DNA of 64,000 nt from Halonotius sp046719765 (GCF_046719765.1 NZ_JABEBY010000001.1:1-64000); one strand, 5' to 3'; positions 1-9,564 are shown, numbered from the stretch's first letter. Notes: generated by a model not told the origin, from the sequence alone. Numbers and translations are program-made.

Positions 1-36
1 TCCACGAGGATTGAGCGCGATCACCGAACCAAACAT
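1..36 (-). CDS. Possible 5' end of a gene cut by the left edge
   Basis: On the minus strand an ATG at 36 opens a frame (MFGSVIALNPRG) that runs off the window. A near-palindrome at 45-61, whose minus-strand reading contains TCTTTACC, lies roughly where a TATA box would be. Only twelve codons are visible, so no function can be given and the call could be chance. Confidence 0.25.
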   Translation of the reverse strand, partial: MFGSVIALNPRG

Positions 37-126
37 CTGGCCGTATCTTACCGGTAAAGATTCGAACTAAACACTATGAGTGTCGGCCACAAGAGTTCAT
101 ATGTGATGCCGGAGCGATGGTGAGCT

Positions 127-669
127 ATGCCGACCGACAACAAACCGACCGACACCGAAAACAAGGCTCCGTGGCTGCGGTTCGGTGAGCAGCGTGAAGC
201 CACCTTTCTCGACTCGGTCGCCCCGGCAGTTGGGGTGGACGCCTGCGAGAATCCAGCCAAGACGGACGATCCAACAGCCCTCGACCTGCTTGTCGATGGG
301 GAGCCAGCCGACCTCAAAACGCAGGAAACGCCGTTTTTCACCGCCGAAACGAACTATGGGCTCCCGCCGCAGTACGTTGTCACGTTCAACGCAAACGACT
401 ACGAGCGGTACAAACAGAAGGGAAACCCCGATATCCTCTTTTGGGTGCGGTGGCGGGAGGAACTGTCTGGGTGGGGTGCCGAGGTCGAGGAGATGGCGGG
501 CGTCTGGCGAACCTCAGTTGCACAGATCGAAGCCACCGTCGAGGCGGAGCAGGCACCCCTCCATCAGTACAAGCGTCGACAGGGCGATCAGGAAAACGCG
601 AACGCGTCGTACCTGCTGGATCTTCGTGCGATGGACTGCCTCGACTGTTTCACCGGGCCGTGTGCCTGA
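127..669 (+). CDS. Conserved-looking hypothetical protein, possible PD-(D/E)XK-like fold
   Basis: 180 residues from an ATG, acidic like a haloarchaeal cytosolic protein. I do not recognise the family. Residues 45-70 show an acidic residue (D53), a short strand-like stretch and then D62-x-K64 in PADLKTQ, with E24 in a preceding helix. That spacing resembles the PD-(D/E)XK nuclease core, but this is inference from pattern only. The C-terminus carries three cysteines in a short stretch (C-L-D-C, then C near the end), which could bind a metal. The gene stands alone, with copA convergent 24 bases downstream. Confidence 0.7.
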   Translation: MPTDNKPTDTENKAPWLRFGEQREATFLDSVAPAVGVDACENPAKTDDPTALDLLVDGEPADLKTQETPFFTAETNYGLPPQYVVTFNANDYERYKQKGNPDILFWVRWREELSGWGAEVEEMAGVWRTSVAQIEATVEAEQAPLHQYKRRQGDQENANASYLLDLRAMDCLDCFTGPCA

Positions 670-692
670 TAGAGTCGACACACCCCTAACGC

Positions 693-3272
693 TCACCGGA
701 GCCGACCCAGCAGTTTGTACTCCACATCGGGCGAGTACCGACGGAACAGCAGGCTGTTGGTCAGCACCGAGACGCTGGAGATCGCCATCGCACCGGCTGC
801 CAGAACGGGCTGGAGCAGCCCCAGCGACGCCAACGGGATCATCGCCGTGTTGTAGCCGAGTGCCCACACGAGATTTTGTTTGATCTTCGACAGCGTCGCC
901 GCCGAGATGCGGATCGCCTTCACCACGTCGAGCGGGTCGTCGCGCATGAGCGTCACGTCGGCGGCCTCGATGGCGACATCCGTCCCGGAGCCGATGGCGG
1001 TGCCGACGGAGGCGACAGCGAGTGCGGGGGCGTCGTTGACGCCGTCGCCAACCATCATCGCCTTGCGGCCCTCTGCCTGAATTTCCTCGACCGCGTCGGA
1101 TTTGTCCTCAGGGAGGACGCCGGCGCGAACGTTGTCAGGGTCGATGCCGACCTCCTCGGCGACCGCGCGGGCCGTGCGCTCGTTGTCGCCGGTGATCATC
1201 ATCACGTCGACCCCGCGGGCCTGCAGCGCGCTCACGGCCTCCTTCGCGCTCGGTTTGACCGTATCCGCGTCGGCGACGACGCCGGCGAGCTTGCCGTCGA
1301 CAGCCACGAGCATCGCGGTTTTGCCCTCGCGTTCGAGGCGTTCCATCGTCGCCGCGGCGGATGCGGTGTCGATGCCGTTCTCCGACAGGAGGGTGCGGTT
1401 ACCGACCAGCACTGTCCGGCCTTCGACAGTTGCTTGAATCCCCTGTCCGGGCACGTTCTCGAAGTCCTCGGCGTCGGCGAGGCCGATCCCGCGCTCCTCG
1501 GCTCCCTCGACGATGGCGCGGGCTAGGGGGTGTTCGCTGCCGCGTTCGGCACTTGCGGCGAATCGAAGCACCGCGTCCTCGGTGTGCGTCTCGCGTTCGG
1601 CGAGTTGGCCGCCGTCAGCGATGGTCGGGTCGTTGTCGCCGACACTGACCACGTCGGTCAACTCCATTTCGCCCTCGGTGAGCGTCCCCGTTTTGTCGAA
1701 GACAACGGTATCGACATCGCGGGCGCGTTCGAGGATGTCGCCGCCTTTGAACAGGACACCGTTTTGGGCACCGATTGTCGTCCCGACCATCGTCGCCGCC
1801 GGTGTCGCCAACCCGAGTGCGCAGGGACAGGCGATGAGGACGGCGGAGGCGAAGACGATGACCGCAAACTCGAAGACCGAGACCGTTCCGCCGACGACCG
1901 TCGAGCCGCCGGCGACCGGCTCCCACAGCGGCAGCCACGCGACGACATCAGCCAGTGTCTGGGGCAGGAAAAACCACAGCAGCCCCCACGCCAGCGCGTT
2001 GGCGATGACGATGGGAACGAAGTACGCCGAGATGCGGTCGGCGACGTTTTGGATCTCGGGCTGCCGGGACTGGGCTTCTTTGACCGTCTGGACGATCTGC
2101 TGGAGGGCGGTGTCCGAGCCGACCTTGGTGGCTTCGACGGTGAGCACGCCGTTTTCGTTGATCGTCGATCCGACGACCTCGTCGCCCTCGATCTTTTCGA
2201 CCGGCACGGATTCGCCGGTCACCATCGACTCATCGACCGCCGACTGGCCGTCAACGACGACGCCGTCGGTCGGGATCTGCTCGCCCGGCCGCACCTTCAT
2301 CCGGTCGCCGACTTCGACATCCTCCAGCGGGATTTCTTCCTCGCCGTCGTCGGTGATAATCATCGCGGTGTCGGCCTCCATCTCAAGCAGTTCGCGGAGC
2401 GCGTCGCCGGCTTGGCCCTTCGAGCGGGCTTCGAGGTAGTTGCCGAGCGTGATGAACACGAGGATCAGCGCGGCGGTGTCGAAATAGAGGCTGCCGGCGA
2501 TCAGGCCCGCAAGCACGGCCACCGAGTAGCCGTAGGCCGTCGTCGAGCCAAGGGCGATCAGCACGTCCATGTTCGCCCGCCGGTTCTTTACGAGCGCGTC
2601 GTAGGAGTTGCTGTAGAACGGCCGCCCCAAGCCGATTTGAACCGGTGTTGCCAGCAGGAACTCGACCCAACCGAACCGGACGCCGAAGACGGTCTCGGGG
2701 ACAAGTATGCCGCCAAGCAGGAACTTGTCGGCGAGGAAGACGAGCATGGGAGCCGACAACGCAGCACCGAACAGCGTGAGCCGGAGCTGTTTGCGGATCT
2801 CGCCTTCGCGGGCCGCATCGCGGGCGTCGGTGTCGTCGCCGTCGTCGCCGTCTTCTCGAACCGGTTCATAGCCTGCGTTTTCGATGGCATCGTAGAACGC
2901 GTCGATGGTGGCGGCCGCGGGGTTGTATCGAACCTGTGCCTCATCGGTCGCGTAGTTTACGTCCGCCTCAATGACACCGGGGAGGGCTTCGAGGGCCTCG
3001 GCGTTGGCGTCGGCGCAGTTCGCACACGACATATCTGTGATCCCGATGCGCGTCGACTCCGAGACCGCCCCGTAACCGGCGTCGTCGATCGCGTCGTAGA
3101 GCTCCGCGAGCGATACCACCCCGGCGTCGTACTCGACGGTCGCCTCGTCGGTCGCATAGTTGGCACTCGCGTCGTCGACGCCGTCGAGATCGCTGAGGGT
3201 GTCCTCGATGGTTGCCGAACAGTTGGCGCAGGACATCCCCGTGATATCGAGGGTGATTGTCTGTGTGGTCAT
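693..3272 (-). CDS. copA: Copper-exporting P1B-type ATPase CopA
   Basis: 859 residues. Two N-terminal heavy-metal-associated domains carry GMSCANC (about 12-18) and DMSCANC (80-86). Membrane helices follow, then TGES (352-355), the ion-binding CPC in a membrane helix (482-484), the phosphorylated DKTGT (526-530), and the nucleotide-binding and hinge motifs (MITGDN, MVGDGVNDAPAL). CPC together with two CxxC HMA domains is typical of Cu(I)/Ag(I) exporters that pump metal out across the cell membrane. The TRASH-type regulator lies 90 bases upstream on the same strand and an HMA protein is divergent beyond it, so this is a copper-resistance locus. Confidence 0.95.
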   Translation of the reverse strand: MTTQTITLDITGMSCANCSATIEDTLSDLDGVDDASANYATDEATVEYDAGVVSLAELYDAIDDAGYGAVSESTRIGITDMSCANCADANAEALEALPGVIEADVNYATDEAQVRYNPAAATIDAFYDAIENAGYEPVREDGDDGDDTDARDAAREGEIRKQLRLTLFGAALSAPMLVFLADKFLLGGILVPETVFGVRFGWVEFLLATPVQIGLGRPFYSNSYDALVKNRRANMDVLIALGSTTAYGYSVAVLAGLIAGSLYFDTAALILVFITLGNYLEARSKGQAGDALRELLEMEADTAMIITDDGEEEIPLEDVEVGDRMKVRPGEQIPTDGVVVDGQSAVDESMVTGESVPVEKIEGDEVVGSTINENGVLTVEATKVGSDTALQQIVQTVKEAQSRQPEIQNVADRISAYFVPIVIANALAWGLLWFFLPQTLADVVAWLPLWEPVAGGSTVVGGTVSVFEFAVIVFASAVLIACPCALGLATPAATMVGTTIGAQNGVLFKGGDILERARDVDTVVFDKTGTLTEGEMELTDVVSVGDNDPTIADGGQLAERETHTEDAVLRFAASAERGSEHPLARAIVEGAEERGIGLADAEDFENVPGQGIQATVEGRTVLVGNRTLLSENGIDTASAAATMERLEREGKTAMLVAVDGKLAGVVADADTVKPSAKEAVSALQARGVDVMMITGDNERTARAVAEEVGIDPDNVRAGVLPEDKSDAVEEIQAEGRKAMMVGDGVNDAPALAVASVGTAIGSGTDVAIEAADVTLMRDDPLDVVKAIRISAATLSKIKQNLVWALGYNTAMIPLASLGLLQPVLAAGAMAISSVSVLTNSLLFRRYSPDVEYKLLGRLR

Positions 3273-3362
3273 TGTGTGTTACTATACGGGTTCCATGTTT
3301 ACTGCGTTTTCTACTTCGAGACCACGTCTCGGAGGGATCGAAAACTTTCGAATCAAAAGTCG

Positions 3363-3953
3363 CTACGTGCCCGCTTCGAATCGCTGGTAGCGATCCTCGA
3401 AACGACTCAGACAGGAGGAACAACAGAAGTGATAGACTTCGTCGTCGATCCGTGTTGTCTCACCCTCGCTGTCGACGGTGTTGCCACACTCCGCACAGGT
3501 CAGGGCGAACTCGACGCCATCGATCGTGGGCGTCCACTCGACGTCGTCGACGAGGGTGACAGTGTAGTCGTCGACAGCGACCTCCTCGAAGAGTCCGGCG
3601 ACCCACTCGCGGACGTTTTGGGCTTCGACCCGGGCGTAAAACCGGAGGTCGCCCTCGGCGGTCACGAAGATGTGTTCGACCGCGTCTGCGTTTTGGAGTT
3701 GTTCCCGTGCTGGCGTCAGCGAGGCGGCCGGCAGGTCGAGATCGATCAACACCGGGACGCCCGCCCGCAGCGCGCCGCGGTTGACATCGATGGTGAACGT
3801 GTTGATGATGCCGGCCTCCTGCAGGCGGGTGACGCGGTCGGAGACAGCCGGCCCCGAGAGGCCAATCTCCTCGCCGATCTCGCTGAACGGGCGGCGGGAA
3901 TCAGCGGCCAGCATCGAGAGGATCTCCATGTCGGTTTCGTCGAGATCGCGCAT
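3363..3953 (-). CDS. Lrp/AsnC-type metal-responsive regulator with C-terminal TRASH domain
   Basis: 196 residues from the ATG at 3953; a longer frame to 4025 lacks similarity. Residues 1-60 are an AsnC/Lrp helix-turn-helix (MRDLDETDMEILSMLA, then a recognition helix around GLSGPAVSDRV). An effector domain follows. The C-terminal 45 residues hold CAEC and CCSSC, the cysteine pattern of the TRASH metal-sensing domain. Haloarchaeal proteins of this build control copA. It precedes copA on the same strand and diverges from an HMA protein, so it probably senses copper and controls both; that is inferred from context. Confidence 0.88.
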   Translation of the reverse strand: MRDLDETDMEILSMLAADSRRPFSEIGEEIGLSGPAVSDRVTRLQEAGIINTFTIDVNRGALRAGVPVLIDLDLPAASLTPAREQLQNADAVEHIFVTAEGDLRFYARVEAQNVREWVAGLFEEVAVDDYTVTLVDDVEWTPTIDGVEFALTCAECGNTVDSEGETTRIDDEVYHFCCSSCLSRFEDRYQRFEAGT

Positions 3954-4073
3954 GGTGGTCGTAGGCACGCCGGATACAATACAGTTGTCCGGGATCTGCT
4001 TTGGAATCCGTAGCGGACACACCACTCAGCCTTTGATGCGAAGCAACAACGTACAAGCCACCTCGGCACCCAT

Positions 4074-4283
4074 ATGCGACCGGCGATGGGAGAGACGATT
4101 ACCGTCGACGGAACGCGCTGTGAGCACTGTGAGAAAACCGTTGAGGAGCCCCTCGAATCCCGTGCTGGCGTGACCGCAGCGAGTGCAGACCACGCGGCGA
4201 GTACCGCCGGGATCGAGGGGTCGGCCGCGACCGACGATCTCCTGGCAGCCGTCGAAGCGGCCGGCTACGAGGCGTCGGCCTGA
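4074..4283 (+). CDS. Small HMA-domain copper chaperone-like protein
   Basis: 69 residues from ATG 4074, or 65 from the ATG at 4086. It has the length and beta-alpha-beta spacing of a free-standing HMA domain, but the metal loop reads GTRCEHC instead of GMTCxxC, and the usual final YxA region is kept (AAGYEAS). It is divergent from the TRASH regulator, with the intergenic space probably shared for control. Likely role: carrying Cu(I) to CopA in the cytoplasm. The odd loop leaves metal choice open. Confidence 0.82.
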   Translation: MRPAMGETITVDGTRCEHCEKTVEEPLESRAGVTAASADHAASTAGIEGSAATDDLLAAVEAAGYEASA

Positions 4284-4488
4284 CTGCGTACGCCCGACGC
4301 TTTTGACCTTGCTTGCCGGCTCGAATCGTAGCTGATCCAACAAAAATACGGAATCTATTTTGGTTACACGCGCTCATCTGAGGTGTCGAAACCGCTTGTT
4401 TCAGCGGCCAAATCGTGGGAATTGCTACCATACAACTCCTCAAGCTTTAACAGCGTGCCACCAGTACCGATGGATGGAGGAATTACCT

Positions 4489-5088
4489 ATGAGCTACGAA
4501 CTCGACCCCCTTCCGTACGACTATGACGCCCTTGAGCCGCACATCAGCGAACAAGTCCTGACGTGGCATCACGACACCCACCATCAGGGCTACGTCAACG
4601 GCTGGAATTCGGCCGAAGAAACCCTCGAAGAGAACCGCGAGAACCACGAGTTCGGTTCCAGCGCGGGCGCGATCCGAAGCGTAACCCACAACTCCTCGGG
4701 GCATATTCTGCACGACCTCTTCTGGCAGAACATGTCGCCGGAGGGTGGCGACGAGCCAAGCGGCGACCTCGCCGACCGGATCGCCGAGGACTTCGGTTCG
4801 TATGAGGCGTGGAAAGGCGAGTTCGAAGCCGCAGCCGGCGACGCCTCCGGCTGGGCACTGCTCGTCTACGATACGTTCTCGAACCAGCTTCGCAACGTCG
4901 TGGTCGACAACCACGACGAGGGCGCGATCTGGGGCGGTCACCCGATCCTCGCACTCGACGTCTGGGAACACTCCTACTACTACGATTACGGGCCGGCCCG
5001 CGGCGACTTCATCGAGAACTTCTTCGAGGTCGTCGACTGGGAGGAACCCAGCGCGCGCTACGAACAGGCCGTCGAGCTCTTCGAGTAA
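4489..5088 (+). CDS. sod: Superoxide dismutase (Mn/Fe family)
   Basis: 199 residues. The ATG at 4489 is preferred over the longer frame from 4360 because GGAGG at 4476-4480 lies eight bases before it and the family N-terminus (YELDPLPYDYDALEPHIS) starts there. Metal ligands H27, H75 (in GHILHDLFW), D157 and H161 (DVWEH) are all present. The enzyme converts superoxide to peroxide and oxygen. The haloarchaeal family is generally Mn-dependent, but Mn and Fe cannot be told apart with certainty from the sequence. Confidence 0.96.
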   Translation: MSYELDPLPYDYDALEPHISEQVLTWHHDTHHQGYVNGWNSAEETLEENRENHEFGSSAGAIRSVTHNSSGHILHDLFWQNMSPEGGDEPSGDLADRIAEDFGSYEAWKGEFEAAAGDASGWALLVYDTFSNQLRNVVVDNHDEGAIWGGHPILALDVWEHSYYYDYGPARGDFIENFFEVVDWEEPSARYEQAVELFE

Positions 5089-5218
5089 TCGGGCGTTCAC
5101 GCAATTTTTTGTGCTGCTGACCGGGTAGCGACAGCAGTCGTTCGCCCAGCCACCGCCCTCGGCCGCCAGCGACGACCAATCCGTACGGTTTTCGGGGGTC
5201 GCGCTGCTACAGGCTGGT

Positions 5219-5527
5219 ATGCCACGCCCGAAAGACGCCTTCGACGAGCTGTATCCCTGTGATTTCTACACACCCGAGGAACTGCTTGACGACGGGATGA
5301 TGTACTCCGTCTACGAGATCGCCCGCCTGCTGCAGGGCCTCGACGCTGACGCCGAGATCGACGAGGGCGTCGAAGACGTGCTGCTCGATTGGGCGATCCC
5401 GTGGATCATGCGCCACTCCGAGACGTTAGTCATCGCTGAACCACCGACCGAGGAGGAGCCGGGCTACTACGGCCTGAAAGACGAGCGTGTCGCTGCTGAC
5501 GATGACACCGCCACTACCGACGACTAA
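5219..5527 (+). CDS. Conserved haloarchaeal hypothetical protein
   Basis: 102 residues, soluble, with a well-ordered first 80 residues and an acidic threonine-rich tail. It begins MPRPKDAFDELYPCDFYTPEELLDDGMMYSVYE. I recognise the style of protein from haloarchaea but no function. It ends three bases before the next gene, so the two are probably cotranscribed. Confidence 0.8.
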   Translation: MPRPKDAFDELYPCDFYTPEELLDDGMMYSVYEIARLLQGLDADAEIDEGVEDVLLDWAIPWIMRHSETLVIAEPPTEEEPGYYGLKDERVAADDDTATTDD

Positions 5528-5530
5528 CCG

Positions 5531-6382
5531 ATGAAACTCCTTGTCGCTGGCGACACCCGCGTCGACGCCGGCAAAACGACGTTCGCTGCCGGCCTGCTCG
5601 CGGCTCTCGACGGCGCGGTCGGCTTCAAACCACGGGCCGGCAACGACTACTGGTACGACCACGACGATGCCGCGGCCGCCCTCAGCGATGGCCGCCTCTA
5701 CGGGAAGGATGTCGCCACCCTTGCGGCCGCCGGCGACAGCGACCTCCAGGAAGAACAGTTGAATCCTGTTCACCGGCTCTGGCGGCCGACACCGGATCGA
5801 ACCGGCATGCTCGGCGAAGCCGGGCGGACGTTTCTCGTCGACCGCGTGACGACACCCGAGGGTTCGCTGTTCGTCGTCAACGGCGTGGCCGAACGCGAGG
5901 GCCTGCTGCCCGACCGCGTTGCCGACGCGCTCCCGCTGGCCGACGCCCCCCGAATCGAGGGCGTCGATCGGTTCAATGACGTGATGGCCGAGCGGTATCT
6001 GCCGGCCTTCGAGCGCGTGACCGAATGGATCGCCGAGACGACGCCCGCGGTCGTCGAATCCTACGCCGACATCGCCCTCCCGGTCGACGGGATCGACTTT
6101 GACGCGGTCGCCGTCGTCAGCCCGACTCGCGTGCGGCTCTACGACGGCGCCCGATACGGTAAGGCCCACGACGTTGCCAGCGGGAGCGGCCGCGAGGGCC
6201 AACTGGAGGAGCGCGTCGGCCGGGTCGTCGAGATGATTGAGCCGGTGTCGACACACACCCTCCAGCCACTCGGCAGCGATGAACGCGGTGATCCAGCCTG
6301 CGTCGCCGACGCCTACGCCGACGTGTATGAGTCGCTGCTGGACGTGGCTCTCAGCGATGCCTCGCCTGCCGGAAGCCAGTAG
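5531..6382 (+). CDS. P-loop ATPase of unknown role
   Basis: 283 residues. The N-terminus MKLLVAGDTRVDAGKTTFAAGL is a deviant Walker A (GDTRVDAGKTT) as seen in MinD/BioD-like SIMIBI ATPases. The rest is soluble and lacks a domain I can name. It follows the 102-residue protein with only a three-base gap and precedes thyA by 44 bases, which hints at, but does not prove, a link to one-carbon or nucleotide metabolism. Confidence 0.8.
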   Translation: MKLLVAGDTRVDAGKTTFAAGLLAALDGAVGFKPRAGNDYWYDHDDAAAALSDGRLYGKDVATLAAAGDSDLQEEQLNPVHRLWRPTPDRTGMLGEAGRTFLVDRVTTPEGSLFVVNGVAEREGLLPDRVADALPLADAPRIEGVDRFNDVMAERYLPAFERVTEWIAETTPAVVESYADIALPVDGIDFDAVAVVSPTRVRLYDGARYGKAHDVASGSGREGQLEERVGRVVEMIEPVSTHTLQPLGSDERGDPACVADAYADVYESLLDVALSDASPAGSQ

Positions 6383-6426
6383 CGGAATACACTTGTAGCC
6401 GGCCCCGGTGGAACCACCAAGCCGCA

Positions 6427-7425
6427 ATGCAGCAGTATCTCGATCTCGTCGCCGACACGCTCGCCGGCGGCGGGCACAAACCGAACCGCACCGGCGTCGA
6501 CACGATCGCCTCCTTCAGCCAGCAGTACACAATCGACCTCCAGGAAGGGTTTCCGCTGCTGACGACGAAGGATCTCTCCGGCTTTCGCTGGAACTCGCTG
6601 ATCCACGAGTTCAAGTGGTATCTCTCCGGCGAGGAGCACATCCGTAACCTCCGAGAGGAGACCGGCATCTGGGATGCGTGGGCCGACGACCAGGGCCGCC
6701 TCGACACCGCCTACGGCCGCTTCTGGCGGCGGTTTCCCGTCCCCGAGGAAGGTCTCGACGGTGAGGCGTGGCCCGACGACGACCATCGGTGGCGCAACGA
6801 CGACGGCACCTTCGATCAGATCCAGTACGTTATCGACACCCTCAACGAATCGCCGAACTCCCGCCGGCTCGTCGTTTCGGCGTGGCACCCGGCCAACGCC
6901 GCGGTGAGCACGCTGCCGCCCTGCCACTATACCTTCGTCTTCAATGTCCAGGGCGACCGGCTGAACTGCCATCTCACGCAGCGATCCGGCGATATCGCGC
7001 TGGGCGTCCCGTTCAACATCGCCGCCTACGCGCTGCTCACCCACGCCGTTGCCCAGGAAACCGGCTTCGAGGTCGGCGAGTTCGGCCACACCGTCGTTGA
7101 TGCGCACATCTACTGTGGCACCGACGACCGCGGCGACTGGTACGCCGACAATCTTGATCGCCTCCAGGAGCGACTCGCCGCCGTCGACGACCGCGAGGAG
7201 TATCTCGCCGTCCGCGAGTGGCTGGAAACCGAGGCCCCCGACGAAACCGAGGCGACCGACGGCTACGATCACGTCCCCGGCCTGCTCACCCAACTGTCGC
7301 GGGAACCCCGCTCGCGGCCGCACATTGCGATCGCCGACAAACCGCTGGATGACCTCGACTTCGAGGATATCGAACTGCTCGACTACGACCCGGCCGAGGG
7401 GATCAGCTTCGCGGTCGCGGAGTAA
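6427..7425 (+). CDS. thyA: Thymidylate synthase
   Basis: 332 residues, the longer haloarchaeal form. The classic folate-dependent ThyA signatures are present: RTGVDTIASF near the N-terminus, the nucleophile C166 in LPPCHYTF, QRSGDIALGVPFNIAAYALL, and VDAHIYC. It makes dTMP from dUMP and methylene-tetrahydrofolate, yielding dihydrofolate. The gene for dihydrofolate reductase, which recycles that product, begins two bases after its stop codon. Confidence 0.97.
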   Translation: MQQYLDLVADTLAGGGHKPNRTGVDTIASFSQQYTIDLQEGFPLLTTKDLSGFRWNSLIHEFKWYLSGEEHIRNLREETGIWDAWADDQGRLDTAYGRFWRRFPVPEEGLDGEAWPDDDHRWRNDDGTFDQIQYVIDTLNESPNSRRLVVSAWHPANAAVSTLPPCHYTFVFNVQGDRLNCHLTQRSGDIALGVPFNIAAYALLTHAVAQETGFEVGEFGHTVVDAHIYCGTDDRGDWYADNLDRLQERLAAVDDREEYLAVREWLETEAPDETEATDGYDHVPGLLTQLSREPRSRPHIAIADKPLDDLDFEDIELLDYDPAEGISFAVAE

Positions 7426-7427
7426 CG

Positions 7428-7973
7428 ATGGCCGAGGACACCCCCGCCGACAGCGACGATGGCGACAACGACGACCCGCCGATCGCGCTGATCGCCGCGG
7501 TCGCCGCCAACCGCGTCATCGGCGACGACGGCGAGATGCCGTGGCACCTCCCTGAGGATCTCCAGCATTTCAAATCGGTGACGATGGGCAACCCCGTCAT
7601 CATGGGTCGCCGCACCTACGACTCCATCGCCGCCCGGATCGACGGCCCCCTGCCGGGCCGGCACAATATCGTACTGAGCCGCAGTGAGCCCGCCCTCGAT
7701 GAGGGTGTTGTCGTCGTCGACTCGATCGATGCCGCTGTCGCCGAAGCCGAGGCTGTCTGTGCGCTTGACGACGACGCCGAGCGAATCTTCGTGATCGGCG
7801 GCGCGACGGTCTACGAGCAGTTTCTCGACCGGGCTGACGAACTGGTGTTGACGGAACTCGACGACGCCTACGACGGCGACACCGAGTTCCCCGGGTGGGA
7901 CGAGGGCGCGTGGCGCGAGGTCGACCGCGACGACCGCGACGGCTTTGCGTTTGTCACCTATCGTCGCCGGTAG
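7428..7973 (+). CDS. folA: Dihydrofolate reductase
   Basis: 181 residues. After about 20 acidic, disordered residues the DHFR fold begins with IALIAAVAANRVIGDDGEMPWHLPEDLQHFK. Then come MGRRTYDSI (NADPH site) and FVIGGATVYEQFL. It reduces dihydrofolate to tetrahydrofolate with NADPH. It is translationally coupled to thyA, an arrangement also known in haloarchaea such as Haloferax. Confidence 0.97.
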   Translation: MAEDTPADSDDGDNDDPPIALIAAVAANRVIGDDGEMPWHLPEDLQHFKSVTMGNPVIMGRRTYDSIAARIDGPLPGRHNIVLSRSEPALDEGVVVVDSIDAAVAEAEAVCALDDDAERIFVIGGATVYEQFLDRADELVLTELDDAYDGDTEFPGWDEGAWREVDRDDRDGFAFVTYRRR

Positions 7974-8013
7974 TCTGCTCTGCTGTCTGCCGTCGCCGGT
8001 AGCTGAAGCCGCC

Positions 8014-9564
8014 TCAGTCGTTGGTTCTGGTGGTCGTCCCGATCGGCTCGCTATCGCCCATCGAGCTGTTGGGAAACGGGATCCCGTCGGCGACACCGGC
8101 CGGCCGCCCATCGTCGAGGGTGTCCCACTCGTCGGCGTCGGCGGCTAGGAACGACAGCGTCACGACCGTCCCGCGCGGGGAGTTTTGTGCGATCGACATC
8201 GAGCCATCCATCCCATCGACGATCCATTTGACCAACCAGAGGCCGAGCCCGCTGATGTGTTCTAACGGTGTTTCGGCCTCGTTGGTGATCGCCCGGCGCT
8301 CGCCTTTCGGGATCCCGGGCCCGTTGTCGCGGATCTCGACTTGGACGCGGTTTGTCTCGTGGCGGTGTTCGACCGCAACTTCGATCTCCGGACAGCTGTT
8401 GTCATTGTGGACGATCGAGTTGTCGAGGACGTTCCGGATCGCCGTTCGGACGAGCGTGTTGCCGATGATACTTGTCTCGTCGATCCGCGAGCGGATGATG
8501 ATGCTCGGATGCTCGTCGTGGATCGTGCTGATCTCCTCGCGGACGATCTGAGCGATGTTGATCTGGCGGAGCTGTCGGTCGACGCCGTGAAGCTGTTGGT
8601 CGATCGTCCGCACCTTATCGCCGAGATTCACCAAGGAGAGGGCCTTCTGGCGGATCGTCTCGGCGTGGTCTGTCACCTGCTCGTCGTCGGACTCCAGCAG
8701 CATATCGGCGTGGCCGACGACGACGTTCATATCGTTCCGCAGGTCATGACGGAGGATGCGGTTCATCACCTGCCGGCGTTGCTCGAACTGGTGGCGGTCG
8801 GTCACATCGCGGGCGGTGACGATCAGCCCCTTGACGGCCGGCAGCGACGCGTTTTCCCGCACCGCGACCTCGAACATCCGCCAGCCGTCGCCCGCTGTTT
8901 CCAGCCGACAGTGGTGGATGCTCATCTCGCCGGTGTCGGCGGCCGCTTCGAGCGCGGTTTCAAGCGTCGCCCGGTCGTCGGGGTGGACGGAGTCGAGCAG
9001 ATCGGTCGAAATGTCGACCTCACTCGGCGATTTCGTCGTCGTCTCCGGGGGATCGCTCACATACCGCACGGTGCCATCCGCGCGGACAATCACCACCGTA
9101 TCCGACGTATACCCCATCGCCGTCTTAAACTGTGATTCGATCCGGCGTTGGGCACTGATCTCCTCGAACAACAGCAGTCGGTCGGCCGCGGCCGTCGACA
9201 GCGACTCCGCCGAGACGACAAAGCAGCGTTCAATCGAACCCTGCGGGACGACAAGCTCCACGCCGGAGGTATGCGGTCGCAGCCCCGGCTCGTTGTCAAC
9301 CGCATCTGGGTCGGGTGCTGCCGCCAGTGTTGCCTCCGCAAGCGTGTCGCCGGGTGACAGCTCTCGGAGGTGCGCTCCGAGCGGCAACCCCTCGGCGACA
9401 GGGGTATCCTCCAGCTCATCAGGGAGCCCAAGCTCGGTGCGCACGGTCTCGTTTGTCTGTTGGATCCGATCGTCCTCATCAACGATAACCACGCCAACGT
9501 CGATCGCTGAAAGCACCGCGTCGGCCAGCGCGTCGTCGCCGGATGCTGTTGACGGCTGGCTCAC
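8014..9564 (-). CDS. PAS-domain sensor histidine kinase
   Basis: About 516 residues from the GTG at 9564 (MSQPSTASGDDAL); the frame is open to 9774 but the extra N-terminus is not PAS-like. There are two PAS regions (about 15-110 and 150-280), then the phosphoacceptor H-box NRILRHDLRNDMNVV, an N-box DNSIVHND, and G-boxes IRDNGPGIP and GLGLWLVKWIVDGMDG. No membrane segments are seen, so it is cytosolic and probably senses an internal signal. No response regulator is adjacent, which is common for haloarchaeal kinases. Confidence 0.92.
   Translation of the reverse strand: MSQPSTASGDDALADAVLSAIDVGVVIVDEDDRIQQTNETVRTELGLPDELEDTPVAEGLPLGAHLRELSPGDTLAEATLAAAPDPDAVDNEPGLRPHTSGVELVVPQGSIERCFVVSAESLSTAAADRLLLFEEISAQRRIESQFKTAMGYTSDTVVIVRADGTVRYVSDPPETTTKSPSEVDISTDLLDSVHPDDRATLETALEAAADTGEMSIHHCRLETAGDGWRMFEVAVRENASLPAVKGLIVTARDVTDRHQFEQRRQVMNRILRHDLRNDMNVVVGHADMLLESDDEQVTDHAETIRQKALSLVNLGDKVRTIDQQLHGVDRQLRQINIAQIVREEISTIHDEHPSIIIRSRIDETSIIGNTLVRTAIRNVLDNSIVHNDNSCPEIEVAVEHRHETNRVQVEIRDNGPGIPKGERRAITNEAETPLEHISGLGLWLVKWIVDGMDGSMSIAQNSPRGTVVTLSFLAADADEWDTLDDGRPAGVADGIPFPNSSMGDSEPIGTTTRTND

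Noticed and set aside
1530..4013. An 827-codon frame on the plus strand opposite copA
   Set aside because: It is the antisense shadow of copA and its regulator, produced by high GC at third codon positions; the minus strand has all family motifs.
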